Source: Verrucomicrobiota bacterium
GTDB lineage: Bacteria > Verrucomicrobiota > Verrucomicrobiia > Verrucomicrobiales > Akkermansiaceae
NCBI GenBank assembly: GCA_026397725.1
Contig: JAPLUI010000270.1
Span: forward strand, 1-64,000
Direction: 5' to 3'
DNA length: 64,000 bases
The notes below the pieces were generated by a model. It saw nothing but the letters and a program-made list of their open reading frames with translations. It was not told where the DNA came from and did not search any database. Every line of letters begins with the position of its first letter. The first letter of the stretch is position 1. This document shows positions 37,659 through 45,936 of the stretch, piece by piece. The translations under genes and the position numbers were made by a program.

Positions 37659-40600
37659 TTACGGGGTGATGACCACCAGGCGGCAGAATTTCCGCGCGTC
37701 ACCGCCGGGCAAGGTGTAGGTCACCTGGTTCGGGTTGGTCTCATCGATACTCGGGTCCGGGGGCAGGATGTCCGTCCAGGCGCTGAGGTTGTCGGAGACT
37801 TGCACCATGAAGGTGGCCACGGCGGCGGGATCGCGCGGCCAGGTGACCTTGCCGGCGACCACGCCCGAATGGGTGGCGAGGCCAGTCATGCCCATGAAAT
37901 AGGCGACGCCGTTGGGCACGCCGTCACTATTGTAATCCAGGTTAGCCGCCTGACCGCCCGCGTTGGTGGCAGCCCAAGTGTCGTAGGGGGAAGCGGTGTA
38001 TGGCCCGCGGATGAGCTGGATGGCGGAGATGCCGTTGTTGTTAGATCCGGTCATGGCAACGGTGAACTCCGGATCATTGAGCCCGGTGAAGACGGTGTGG
38101 TTGGTGGGACCGGCAAGAGCGCCGGTTTCCTGCACGAAGCCGACGGTGCCGTAGGAGGACAGCGCCGTGTTGCCGGTGCGGATCGACCTCCCGACGCTGT
38201 CATCGAACGAGCCGGTAAGGGTGAGCGTGGACGTGCTCGGGCCTTCGTTGTTAGTGTAGTAAACCACCACCGAGTAGCCCGCACTAACGTAGCTGGCGGG
38301 GAGGTTGGAGAAGGTGATGGAGGGTTGCTGGTCCGCGAAAGAGTTCAGCAACTTCTGATTGGGATTGGCACTCTGCCCTTGACTCCAACTGTTGTTGATG
38401 GCGAGCGTCCACGCGGTGACACTGGCGCCGCTGGCCGCGCCGCTGTTGTTGTACAGGGCAAACGGCACGGTCCCCGGCCCCTGGCCGATGCCGGGGTGGT
38501 TGTTCCATGACACCTGGGCGTACGGCGGGGCGCCGGCCAGGTCGCTCGCGGCCAGGGTGTCGTCACCCAAGCCGTCGTAGTTCCAGCCGATGCTCACTTG
38601 ACTCGTCGCCACACTGGAAGTGGTGAAATTCCAGACGGGTCCGTTGGTCGGCCCGAAGGAATTGATGGCCTTCACCCGCCAGTGGTACAGGGTGCTCGGG
38701 ACCAGCAGCGTGGTCGGCAGTAGCTCGCTCGCGGTGGTGACTGCGGTGGGGGTGGCGGGCTCGCTGTCCCCATCCGGCCACACGAAGATTTGATAGGAAC
38801 TGGCCCCGCTCGCGGCGGCCCAGTCGAACACCAAGATGCTTGGCACTACGGTGGCAGCGTCCGCCGGAGTGGGCGAAGTTGGGGCCTCGGGAACAAAGCC
38901 GGTGGTGAAGGACCAGAGCGGCCCAGCGGTGGTGCCGCTGCCGTTCACGCTGTCAACCTGCCATTGATAGATGGTGCCGGCCTCGAGATTGGCGGCAGGC
39001 ACGAAACCCGGAGTCGTGGTGACCGCCGTGGGTGGCGCGGGCTTGGCTTCCGTGGACTTCCAGAGATAACAATTGTAGCTGGCCGCACGGGCGGCGCTGC
39101 CCCAGCCTAACGAGGTGTTGAGCGCCACGTTGGCGGCCGTCTCCGCCGGGGCGGGGTTGCTGACCGGATCGGGTGCCAGGTTGGCAGCGGTGGTGAAGGA
39201 CCACAACGGTCCGTCGCTGGTGCCCGCGTCGCCCACCGCGATCACCCGCCAGTAGTAGGTGGTGGCATACGCAAGGCCGCCCGGCGGAGTGAAAACGCTA
39301 AGCGTCGGAGTGGCAGTGGGAGTCCCGGGTTCAGCATCACCCTCCTGCCACAGGAACACCTGATAGCCGGTGGTGCGGCTTGAATCGCGCCACGCCAAGT
39401 TGGTGCTGGTGAGGATGTTGGTGGCGAGGTCGGCGGGCACCGGTGTCGAGGGAACCGTCGGCGGCCCGGATTCCTCCACGATCTGGATGGCGCAGATGCC
39501 GTTGTTGCCGCCACCCGTCATAGCCACCGAAAACCCCGCGTCATTGAGACTGGTGAAAACGGTGTGATTGGTGGAGGATGTCGCCGGCTGAACCACGCCC
39601 AGCTCCCGCACGAATCCCACGGAGCTATAACTGCAGGAGCCGGTGGGGCCCGTTCGGATCGAGCGGGTGACATGGTCATTGACCGTTCCGGTGAGGGTCA
39701 GGGTCGAGACCGTGGGGCCTTCGTTGTTGCTGTAGTACACGACGACGTCATAACCACCGGGGAAGGCCACATCCAGGCCCGCAACACTGATCGAGGGCTG
39801 CTGGTCCGAAAAGCTGTTGATCAGCTTGGCGTTGGCGCTGCCCGTGTCGCCCAGACTCCAACTGTTGCCCGTAGTCTGGGTCCAAGTGCTCACGGCGACG
39901 CCGGTCGGGGCGCCGGTGTTGTCCTTGAGGGCATTGATAGGCGTGACCGGAGGCCCTTGGCCGGTAGCCGCGGCCATGTTCCAGTTGAACCGGGCATAAG
40001 CCCCGGCCCCGGCCACCTCGGAGGCACTCAACGCATCACCGCGGACGTATTTCACACCGACCGCTTTGGGCTGAAAGTTGACCGTCACAATGTAGTCCTG
40101 GATGACAAGTGAATCCGCGGAGGTGACGAGGTAATGCACCGAACCACTGCTGAAGTCCTGGAGGTCGCCTGATCCAAATCCAGGCGGGCAGGTTGCGCCG
40201 TAGGACGTGGTGTAGGTGGGCGTGAGCGCCGTCACATTGGTCCCGAGCGGGACGCCGACGGAAATACTGGTCCCGGAAATCGTCGCCGGGCCATAGGTTC
40301 CGAAGTCGAAGACCAGGATGTCTGCGGCCGGGTGCGGAGGAGTCACCGGCGCAAAGGCCGCGACCGAAAGGGCCCGGCGACTGGTTCCGCTGGTGGTCCA
40401 AGTGTCGGTGGCCGTGCTGGCAGGGGTGGTGAGTCTTGTTTCGCGGGTGCTGCTCGCTCCCGCGTGTTGGCTACCCCCACTGTACCAGCGCCTCGTCTGA
40501 CCGGGTCCCGGAGTGAAGGTGGCACCCGCCGACCCGCTGTTGACGGCGTCCACAAGCCACGCGCCATCGGTCAACGGGGGCAGCGAAGCCGAATAGGTGC

Positions 40601-41087
40601 TACCAGCCACTGCGCTATAGTTCGTCACCGCTTCGGGTGGTCCCTGAACGACGCCAAACAACGAGACCGCCCCCGCCACGGTGCCAGCGCTAACAGTCCC
40701 GGAAAAGGTGACGCTGATGGTATTCGTGCCTTCGGCTGGTGCTGGCAAGTACCACAGATCGCTGGCGTTGGCAGGGGTCGCACCATTGAAGGTGCGGGCA
40801 CCCGCCACCGGCGCGAGTGCTTGCGCACCGAAGGCCGCACCGGTGACCGTCACGTCCGGATTGCTTTCCGTGGTGATGCCGACCACCAGCATGCGGTCAG
40901 TGCCCGTACCCACCGCGTGCGACCATTCGATGGTCGCACCCGTGCCCTGGCTTGCGGAACTGGCCGCATCGAATGTAATGGACGCCCGGCTTGCCGGGGC
41001 AACGCCCAACCCCGCAGCCACCGCCACCATAAGCGCGAAGTAATTCAGGGCGATTCTCATAGGGTTGACGATCTTGAATGTTTTCAT
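37659..41087 (-). CDS. Array exoprotein 3: fibronectin-like multi-repeat protein
   Basis: 1,142 residues from ATG 41087 (the frame to 41363 runs into the upstream repeat). Signal peptide MKTFKIVNPMRIALNYFALM, cleavage near SRASIT. It begins with a beta domain (MLVVGITTESNPDVTV, DLWYLPAPAEGTNTISVTF), then an Ig-like strand region. Two copies of a beta-sandwich unit (STLTLTGTVNDHVTRSIRTG and STLTLTGSFDDSVGRSIRTG, each followed by TNHTVFTSLNDAG or similar) flank four fibronectin-like modules (YQVFLWQEGDAEPG, YNCYLWKSTEAKPA, YQIFVWPDGDSEPA). The C-terminus matches array gene 2. It lacks the beta-strand-repeat blocks of its siblings, so the array varies mainly in its middle. Confidence 0.8.
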   Translation of the reverse strand: MKTFKIVNPMRIALNYFALMVAVAAGLGVAPASRASITFDAASSASQGTGATIEWSHAVGTGTDRMLVVGITTESNPDVTVTGAAFGAQALAPVAGARTFNGATPANASDLWYLPAPAEGTNTISVTFSGTVSAGTVAGAVSLFGVVQGPPEAVTNYSAVAGSTYSASLPPLTDGAWLVDAVNSGSAGATFTPGPGQTRRWYSGGSQHAGASSTRETRLTTPASTATDTWTTSGTSRRALSVAAFAPVTPPHPAADILVFDFGTYGPATISGTSISVGVPLGTNVTALTPTYTTSYGATCPPGFGSGDLQDFSSGSVHYLVTSADSLVIQDYIVTVNFQPKAVGVKYVRGDALSASEVAGAGAYARFNWNMAAATGQGPPVTPINALKDNTGAPTGVAVSTWTQTTGNSWSLGDTGSANAKLINSFSDQQPSISVAGLDVAFPGGYDVVVYYSNNEGPTVSTLTLTGTVNDHVTRSIRTGPTGSCSYSSVGFVRELGVVQPATSSTNHTVFTSLNDAGFSVAMTGGGNNGICAIQIVEESGPPTVPSTPVPADLATNILTSTNLAWRDSSRTTGYQVFLWQEGDAEPGTPTATPTLSVFTPPGGLAYATTYYWRVIAVGDAGTSDGPLWSFTTAANLAPDPVSNPAPAETAANVALNTSLGWGSAARAASYNCYLWKSTEAKPAPPTAVTTTPGFVPAANLEAGTIYQWQVDSVNGSGTTAGPLWSFTTGFVPEAPTSPTPADAATVVPSILVFDWAAASGASSYQIFVWPDGDSEPATPTAVTTASELLPTTLLVPSTLYHWRVKAINSFGPTNGPVWNFTTSSVATSQVSIGWNYDGLGDDTLAASDLAGAPPYAQVSWNNHPGIGQGPGTVPFALYNNSGAASGASVTAWTLAINNSWSQGQSANPNQKLLNSFADQQPSITFSNLPASYVSAGYSVVVYYTNNEGPSTSTLTLTGSFDDSVGRSIRTGNTALSSYGTVGFVQETGALAGPTNHTVFTGLNDPEFTVAMTGSNNNGISAIQLIRGPYTASPYDTWAATNAGGQAANLDYNSDGVPNGVAYFMGMTGLATHSGVVAGKVTWPRDPAAVATFMVQVSDNLSAWTDILPPDPSIDETNPNQVTYTLPGGDARKFCRLVVITP

Positions 41088-41275
41088 GGTAACTCGACTT
41101 TCATTTCTTTGACGCTCGTGCGTAGGTGTTGTGCGGGGCGATTGGGGGATTGGAGGAGTCTGCCTGGAGCCATCCGGATGCCGGTGGCGGCGGATTGCTC
41201 CGCCGCCTGCGGGTCCGTGACTCCCGTGCAACGGGATGAAATTAGCGGGTGCCTTACCGGGTGCAAGAGAAAAAC
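41088..41275 (-). promoter_or_regulatory. Leader of array gene 3: candidate structured RNA plus coupled mini-ORF
   Basis: Same layout as at 33847. GGAGTC (41224-41219 read on the minus strand) pairs with GACTCC (41160-41155), enclosing GGCGGCGGAGCAATCCGCCG plus CC (nine-pair stem, GCAA loop) and the CCGGCATCCGG hairpin. The mini-ORF is ATG AAA GTC GAG TTA CCA TGA, still MKVELP but with two synonymous codons changed relative to the copies at 33.8 and 45.0 kb. Confidence 0.5.
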
Positions 41276-41307
41276 GGTTTTTCGGGATGTTCAGCGTTTG
41301 AACATCG

Positions 41308-41722
41308 GAGCCACGACACTCCTGTCGTGACGGCGTGGGGACATGCTGGTCGCCCGGTTCCATGAACGCACGTTACTACTCAGGTATGGCAGAATCATTT
41401 ATGGCAGAATCATTTATGGCAGAATCATTTCAGAATTGGAAAGAGTCATTGGATCAACCCCTGTCTGTGCGCATCCGCACGCAGACAGGCCGACCAGTGA
41501 TGAATCCTCCTCAAGACTCTTGAAAAATGATTCTGCCATAAATGATTCTGCCATGAATTCTTTGGAACCTGAGTAGTAACGAACGCACAAGCAAAGCCGC
41601 CGGGGGGGCACCTCGATCCCTACCCATGAGCATTGCGGCCGGGAAGGTCCGCGCTCCTGACCACTGGCAATGCCGGGCCGTCCGTGGGGATGGCCCGGCA
41701 CTCTGCAACCACGTGCGGGTGC
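41308..41722. repeat. Inter-paralog repeat, copy 3, interrupted by a MITE-like element
   Basis: 41308-41371 matches the start of copy 1 (CACGACA hairpin at 41312-41329, GGGGACATGCTGGTCGCCC). The remainder (41581-41722, AAGGTCCGCGCTCC, GATGGCCCGGCACTCTGCAA) resumes after the inserted element. The parental order is clear by comparison with 34064-34260. Confidence 0.8.
41372..41580. mobile_element. 209-bp MITE-like element with 14-bp terminal inverted repeats and 8-bp target duplication
   Basis: The ends are GTTACTACTCAGGT and its exact reverse complement ACCTGAGTAGTAAC. Flanking bases GAACGCAC (41364-41371 and 41581-41588) are a perfect 8-base direct duplication. Comparison with the uninterrupted inter-paralog repeats confirms insertion. 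Inside, three tandem ATGGCAGAATCATTT units (41386-41430) face two inverted units (41525-41554). The centre holds an imperfect hairpin (CCTGTCTG...CAGACAGG), so the whole element is a long palindrome. No transposase is encoded; the open frames here only translate the repeats (MAESF units). It must be mobilised in trans. The family is not assigned; 8-base duplications occur in several IS families, IS66 among them. Confidence 0.9.
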
Positions 41723-44700
41723 TTACGGAGTGATGACCACCAGGCGGCAGAATTTCCGCGGGGCGCCGCCGGGCAAGGTGTAGGTCACTTGGTTCGGGTT
41801 GGTCTCGTCGATACTCGGGTCGGACGGCAGGATGTCCGTCCAGTCGGTGTCGCTGAGGTTGTCCGAGACTTGCACCTTGAAGGTGGCCACGGCGGTGGGA
41901 TCGCGCGGCCAGGTGACCTTGCCGGCGACCACGCCGGGATTGGCGGTGAAGGTGGAACCCGTGGCCCCCATGAAGTATTCCACGCCGTTGCGCACGCCGT
42001 CATTGTCGTGGTCGAGGTCAGCCGACTGGCCCCCGGCGTTGGCGCTCGCCCAGGTGCCGTAGGCGGTGCCTGCGCCGGGCACCACCACGCTGCCCGTGCC
42101 AAACACAAACGTGGAATTCGCGGCGGTATAGGTGCCGGGGCCCATGACCGTGCCGTTCACCGTGAGCGTGCTAACCGTCAGCACGCCGCCGGTACCGGTT
42201 CGGACCTGGGTCTTGGTGCCGTCATCCGGGAGGATCAACGCGGCAATCGTGTCGCTGAAGCCCGCCAAATCGAGGAAGTTCAGGTTGGCATCCGGAGCGG
42301 GGACAGTGACGCTCGGCAAGAGCACCGTGATGGCAGCGGCGTTGTTGATCTGGTCGCTGGCCCCCCAGTACAAACGTGCAGATTCGCCTGCGGAGCCGAG
42401 CGTGATGGGCTCGGAGCCGGGCGGCAAGGCATCGAACCCGGCGCTCTTGATCATCAGGATGGTACCCCGTTTGATCACGGTTGGGCCGGTGTAGGTATTG
42501 GCGGTGGCGCCACTGATGGTATAGATGTTGTCCCAAGCGCCGCCGGCCGGGCCATGCGTGATGACGAACGAGCCGGTGCCTGAAATCGGGCCTGACGCAT
42601 TATGGCCGCCATTGCCGCCGCCGGTATCCGCGTCAAGGGTGAAACCGTTGGTGTTCACCGGCACCGAGAAACTGCCGGGTCCCCCTGACCAGTGAACCCT
42701 GAAGTTGCCTTGCAGGACGGCACTGTTGCCCACGCCCACGATGTAGTTGAGATTGTGGGTAAAGTCACTGTAGCCGGCGCTGTAGTTGCCCGCGACAAGC
42801 GTGCGGTCCACGGTGCTGAAGGTCCACACCGGGCCGACGGTATCGCCGACGGCGTTCCTGGCAACCACCTGCCACTTGTAGCTCGTCAGCGAGAGCACTT
42901 GGCTGCCAAGCGTGTATTCGCTGAGTGAGACATTCGCGCTCACCGGGGTGGTCCCCGGTACCGGATCCGGATCCGTGGCGAGCACAAGATAGACATCGTA
43001 GTTGGTGGCACCGGAACTATCGGCCCAATCGAGCTTGGGGAGATTGGCCGGATGCACGGTACTCGCCATGTCCACCGGGGCGGGCGTGGTCGGGGTGCCA
43101 GGGGCCGTCGCGACCACCGGCGGGCCGGAGTTGCCCACATCAATGTAGCCCGTCCCTAACACAAATCCGTCGCCGGCACCATAGGCCACCAGCGGTTGTT
43201 CGACGCCGTTCAAGAACAGCTTGGACACTTTGAGCACGCCGAGCACGCCCGTTTGCACATAGTTGCCCGTAATCATGTGCAGCTCGTTGATCGTGTCCGT
43301 GAAGCCGGCCAGGTTCAGGAAGCCACCGGAATTCACCAGGGTCACGTCCGAGGCGTCGTTGATCTGATTGGCGGCGACCCATACCAGACTCGAGGTGCCC
43401 TTTACCGTGATGGATCCCCGCAGGGCGTCGCCGGAAGTCTTCTCGAGTGAGATATTTCCACTGGCTGTCACCACGGTCGTCCCGGTGTAGGTATTGCCGA
43501 CACTGCCTTGAATGCGGATCGGATTGGCTCCCCCATCCTCCAAACTCACCACACCGTTGCCGGAGATTTGGCCACTGGCGTTCATGGTGTTGCCGCCGCC
43601 GCTGTTGATCCTGAGAGTGTTTTCATTAAGGATCAGGGGAACCGAGAAGCCACTGCTACCCCAGTAGGTCATGGTTTCTCCAACCAGCTTGCCGATATTG
43701 CCCGCGCCAACCGTGGTGTCGATGAGGATGCCTTGAGTGATTCCTTGGGGCCCGGGGGTGAGGATCGTGCTGATATCGACCACCGTCTTAACTACCACAT
43801 TGACCACCGCCGAGGTGCTGGAAAGTCCGGTGTTGTCCCAGGCGACGGCCGTAAGCGTGTGAGCCCCCAACAGGGCACCGGTCCAAGTGTAACTGAAGGG
43901 CGGGGACGCGACGGTGCCGAGCAGGGAACCGTCCGCGTAAAAATCCACACTCGTGACCGTGCCATCGATGTCCGAGGCGGTGGCAGCGATTGGGATGGAA
44001 GCGTCCAACGCAAAGGATTCGTTGTTGGCTGGGCTGGTGATCGCGACCGCCGGCGGCAGGTTGGCGACCGTGAACGTGTTGGTCGCCGAAGTGACCGACA
44101 CGAGGTTGCTGTCGGTGACCGTGGCATAAATACTGTATGTGCCATCGGCCAGAATGCCGAGGCTCACCTGATAAGGCGGGGCCGTCACATCCGCGCCGGT
44201 CTGGACCAGCGAGCCGGTGATATCAGTGAAGAACTTCACGGTGTAGGGTGCCGCAGGAGGGATCGGTGCCTTCACAGTGGCGGTGGCCGTAATGGAATTG
44301 CTGTGCGAGAGCGCCTGATTGTTTGCCGGGCTGGTGATCGTTACACCCAGCTCAGTCCGTGCAAAGGAGACATTGTCAATCGTGTATGCGTTGTCGGTGC
44401 CAGCAGCATTATCATCGGCCCACAACACATACATGGTGGTGGTGTCGGCCCAGGTGGAACTGAGCGTCACGTCAGCCGTTAGAGATCCCGCAGTCGCGGT
44501 GCAGAGTGTGGGAATGACCGTCCAACTGCTCGCGTCGCCCGTCAGGCTGTAGTAGGCCCGCACCCCGGGAACCTCTTCGGCGAGGCCGGTCACTGGGGTG
44601 CCAAAATCGTAAGAGATGGTCAGCCCCTTGATTCCGCCGCCCGACGTATTCTGCAGTGTTGCCAGAAGAAGAACGCCTTTGTTGGTTCCCGTGGGCTTGC

Positions 44701-45049
44701 TCTGGACCAGGGTTTGCGCGGTGTTGCGACGGGCCTGCGCATTAGAACTCGGAGGCCATGTGGCAGACTCGGTGAGCGGGGTGGTGATAACGCCTGCGGT
44801 AAGAGACGCCACTGCGGCGTCCAAGCTTGCCGAGCTGGTTATATCGCCCTGAGCGCCGGCCCAGGCAGCCATCGTGGACCACTCGCTGGCGGCTGGCAGT
44901 GTGGCGAAGGTCTGGACGCCGCTGCCGGAGGCACCGACGGAGATGGCTGCCTGGGTGCTGGTCAAGCCCAGCCCCACAGCCACGGCGAAAGCAAGGGCGG
45001 AGTGTTGCAGGGCGGCTCTCATGGGATCGATGATATATGATGTTTTCAT
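41723..45049 (-). CDS. Array exoprotein 4: Ig-like and beta-strand repeat protein
   Basis: 1,108 residues from ATG 45049. Signal peptide MKTSYIIDPMRAALQHSALA, cleavage near TQAAIS. Residues 30-240 form a beta-sandwich ending in DDNAAGTDNAYTIDNVSF, similar to array gene 2. Then two bacterial Ig-like domains (ITSPANNQALSHSNSITATA, ITSPANNESFALDASIPIAA with DIDGTVTSVDFYADGSLLG). Three beta-strand-repeat blocks (RINSGGGNTMNASGQISGNG, LNLAGFTDTINELHM, NFLDLAGFSDTIAALILPDD) surround a fibronectin-like module. The C-terminus has DHDNDGVRNGVEYFMG and FCRLVVITP. It is the first gene of the array on the minus strand, just downstream of thyA-folA but with its own leader. Confidence 0.8.
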   Translation of the reverse strand: MKTSYIIDPMRAALQHSALAFAVAVGLGLTSTQAAISVGASGSGVQTFATLPAASEWSTMAAWAGAQGDITSSASLDAAVASLTAGVITTPLTESATWPPSSNAQARRNTAQTLVQSKPTGTNKGVLLLATLQNTSGGGIKGLTISYDFGTPVTGLAEEVPGVRAYYSLTGDASSWTVIPTLCTATAGSLTADVTLSSTWADTTTMYVLWADDNAAGTDNAYTIDNVSFARTELGVTITSPANNQALSHSNSITATATVKAPIPPAAPYTVKFFTDITGSLVQTGADVTAPPYQVSLGILADGTYSIYATVTDSNLVSVTSATNTFTVANLPPAVAITSPANNESFALDASIPIAATASDIDGTVTSVDFYADGSLLGTVASPPFSYTWTGALLGAHTLTAVAWDNTGLSSTSAVVNVVVKTVVDISTILTPGPQGITQGILIDTTVGAGNIGKLVGETMTYWGSSGFSVPLILNENTLRINSGGGNTMNASGQISGNGVVSLEDGGANPIRIQGSVGNTYTGTTVVTASGNISLEKTSGDALRGSITVKGTSSLVWVAANQINDASDVTLVNSGGFLNLAGFTDTINELHMITGNYVQTGVLGVLKVSKLFLNGVEQPLVAYGAGDGFVLGTGYIDVGNSGPPVVATAPGTPTTPAPVDMASTVHPANLPKLDWADSSGATNYDVYLVLATDPDPVPGTTPVSANVSLSEYTLGSQVLSLTSYKWQVVARNAVGDTVGPVWTFSTVDRTLVAGNYSAGYSDFTHNLNYIVGVGNSAVLQGNFRVHWSGGPGSFSVPVNTNGFTLDADTGGGNGGHNASGPISGTGSFVITHGPAGGAWDNIYTISGATANTYTGPTVIKRGTILMIKSAGFDALPPGSEPITLGSAGESARLYWGASDQINNAAAITVLLPSVTVPAPDANLNFLDLAGFSDTIAALILPDDGTKTQVRTGTGGVLTVSTLTVNGTVMGPGTYTAANSTFVFGTGSVVVPGAGTAYGTWASANAGGQSADLDHDNDGVRNGVEYFMGATGSTFTANPGVVAGKVTWPRDPTAVATFKVQVSDNLSDTDWTDILPSDPSIDETNPNQVTYTLPGGAPRKFCRLVVITP

Positions 45050-45240
45050 GGCAATTCGACTTTCATTTCTTGACCCTCTCGGGTGCTGGTTATTCGGGGA
45101 GCTTGGGGGATGCGGGGAGTTTGCCTGGAGCCATCCGGATTCCGGTGGCGGCGGATTGCTCCACCGCCCGCAGGTCCGTGACTCCCGTGCAACGGGGGTG
45201 AAACTAGCGGGTACCTTACCGGGCACAAGAGAAATATCCG
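45050..45240 (-). promoter_or_regulatory. Leader of array gene 4: candidate structured RNA plus coupled mini-ORF
   Basis: Third good copy of the leader. The stem reads GGCGGTGGAGCAATCCGCCG plus CC, where the C-to-T change keeps a G-T wobble. The outer stem has one mismatch (GGAGTC at 45185-45180 against AACTCC at 45121-45116). The mini-ORF before the gene is ATG AAA GTC GAA TTG CCA TGA. Preservation of pairing despite substitutions is weak support for an RNA structure. Confidence 0.5.
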
Positions 45241-45363
45241 ATTTTTTTGGGGGGGATGTTCAGGGTTTGGACGTCGGAGCCACGACGCTCGCGTCCTGCC
45301 GGAGTGAGGACATGCTGGGCTCCCGGTCCATGAACGCGCAAGCACGGCCGCCGGGCGGCACCG

Positions 45364-45438
45364 CTGGTAATCCACGTTGCTGCTGGTGGTCACACCGTTG
45401 CCCGACTGGCCGGCGGCATTGCTGCCCCAGGCGAGCAA
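45364..45438 (-). pseudogene. RCC1-repeat protein remnant
   Basis: A 25-residue stretch on the minus strand reads LLAWGSNAAGQSGNGVTTSS then NVDYQ, the unmistakable core of an RCC1 propeller repeat (AWGSN..GQ.GNGTTTSS). Nothing RCC1-like precedes or follows: one side is repeat DNA and the other is the 3' end of the dihydrofolate reductase gene in another frame. It is a small relic of a lost gene. Confidence 0.7.
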
Positions 45439-45929
45439 GCGTGGGCAAGCAACGCGGGCGAGGCCCGCCACCAGCGGCGCACTTGAAAGGCCGGGTGGGT
45501 TTCGAGAACTTCGGAGTTGGGGAATTCCGCGGCAAACTCCGGGAACCAGGTGTCACCCGCATGGTGCGCCACCAGATGACTCACTAACAAATCCTCCAGC
45601 AGCGGCAGGAACACCTGGTAGATCTCCGCACCGCCGATGATGAACACCCGCCCGGCCATGCCTGGCAGCCTTGCCAGCTCCGCCGGAGCGTGAATCACTT
45701 CCACCCCGGGCGCGGACCAATTCCAATTCCGCGTCAGCACGATGTTGCGCCGCCCGGGCAGGGGCCGCCCCAGCGATTCGTAGGTCTTGCGGCCCATCAC
45801 GACCGGATGGCCGGTGGTGGTCCGCTGGAAAAACGCGAGGTCCTCCGGCAGGTGCCATGGCAGGGTGCCGGCGCGGCCGATCACCCGCTCCGGGGTCATC
45901 GCCACCATGGCTGTGAGATGAAGCTGCAT
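45390..45929 (-). CDS. folA: Dihydrofolate reductase with abnormal C-terminal tail
   Basis: 179 residues from ATG 45929. Standard DHFR landmarks: VAMTPERVIGRAGTLPWHLPED near 8-29 (substrate Asp), VVMGRKTYESLGRPLPGR near 43-60, NIVLTRN near 62, and VFIIGGAEIYQVFLP near 94. It regenerates tetrahydrofolate, which matches thyA directly upstream with a seven-base gap. The expected last strand is present (AFQVRR), but the frame then continues for about 28 residues (WWRASPALLAHACSPG...) that look like translated repeat DNA and overlap the RCC1 relic in another frame. I infer that a rearrangement replaced the original stop. Activity is likely retained. Confidence 0.9.
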   Translation of the reverse strand: MQLHLTAMVAMTPERVIGRAGTLPWHLPEDLAFFQRTTTGHPVVMGRKTYESLGRPLPGRRNIVLTRNWNWSAPGVEVIHAPAELARLPGMAGRVFIIGGAEIYQVFLPLLEDLLVSHLVAHHAGDTWFPEFAAEFPNSEVLETHPAFQVRRWWRASPALLAHACSPGAAMPPASRATV

Positions 45930-45936
45930 GATCCGT

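Noticed and set aside
41386..41554. Tandem 15-base repeats as a CRISPR array
   Set aside because: Units are directly abutting without spacers and are mirrored in inverted orientation; they are internal parts of the MITE-like element.
41335..41576. Open frames encoding repeated MAESF
   Set aside because: They translate the 15-base repeats of the mobile element and have no independent support.
33913..45185. Known riboswitch (cobalamin, c-di-GMP, ZTP or ydaO class) in the array leaders
   Set aside because: Short similarities such as GGACCCGC and GGGTC-GTGAC exist, but the required conserved cores and their order are absent. I left it as an unclassified candidate RNA.
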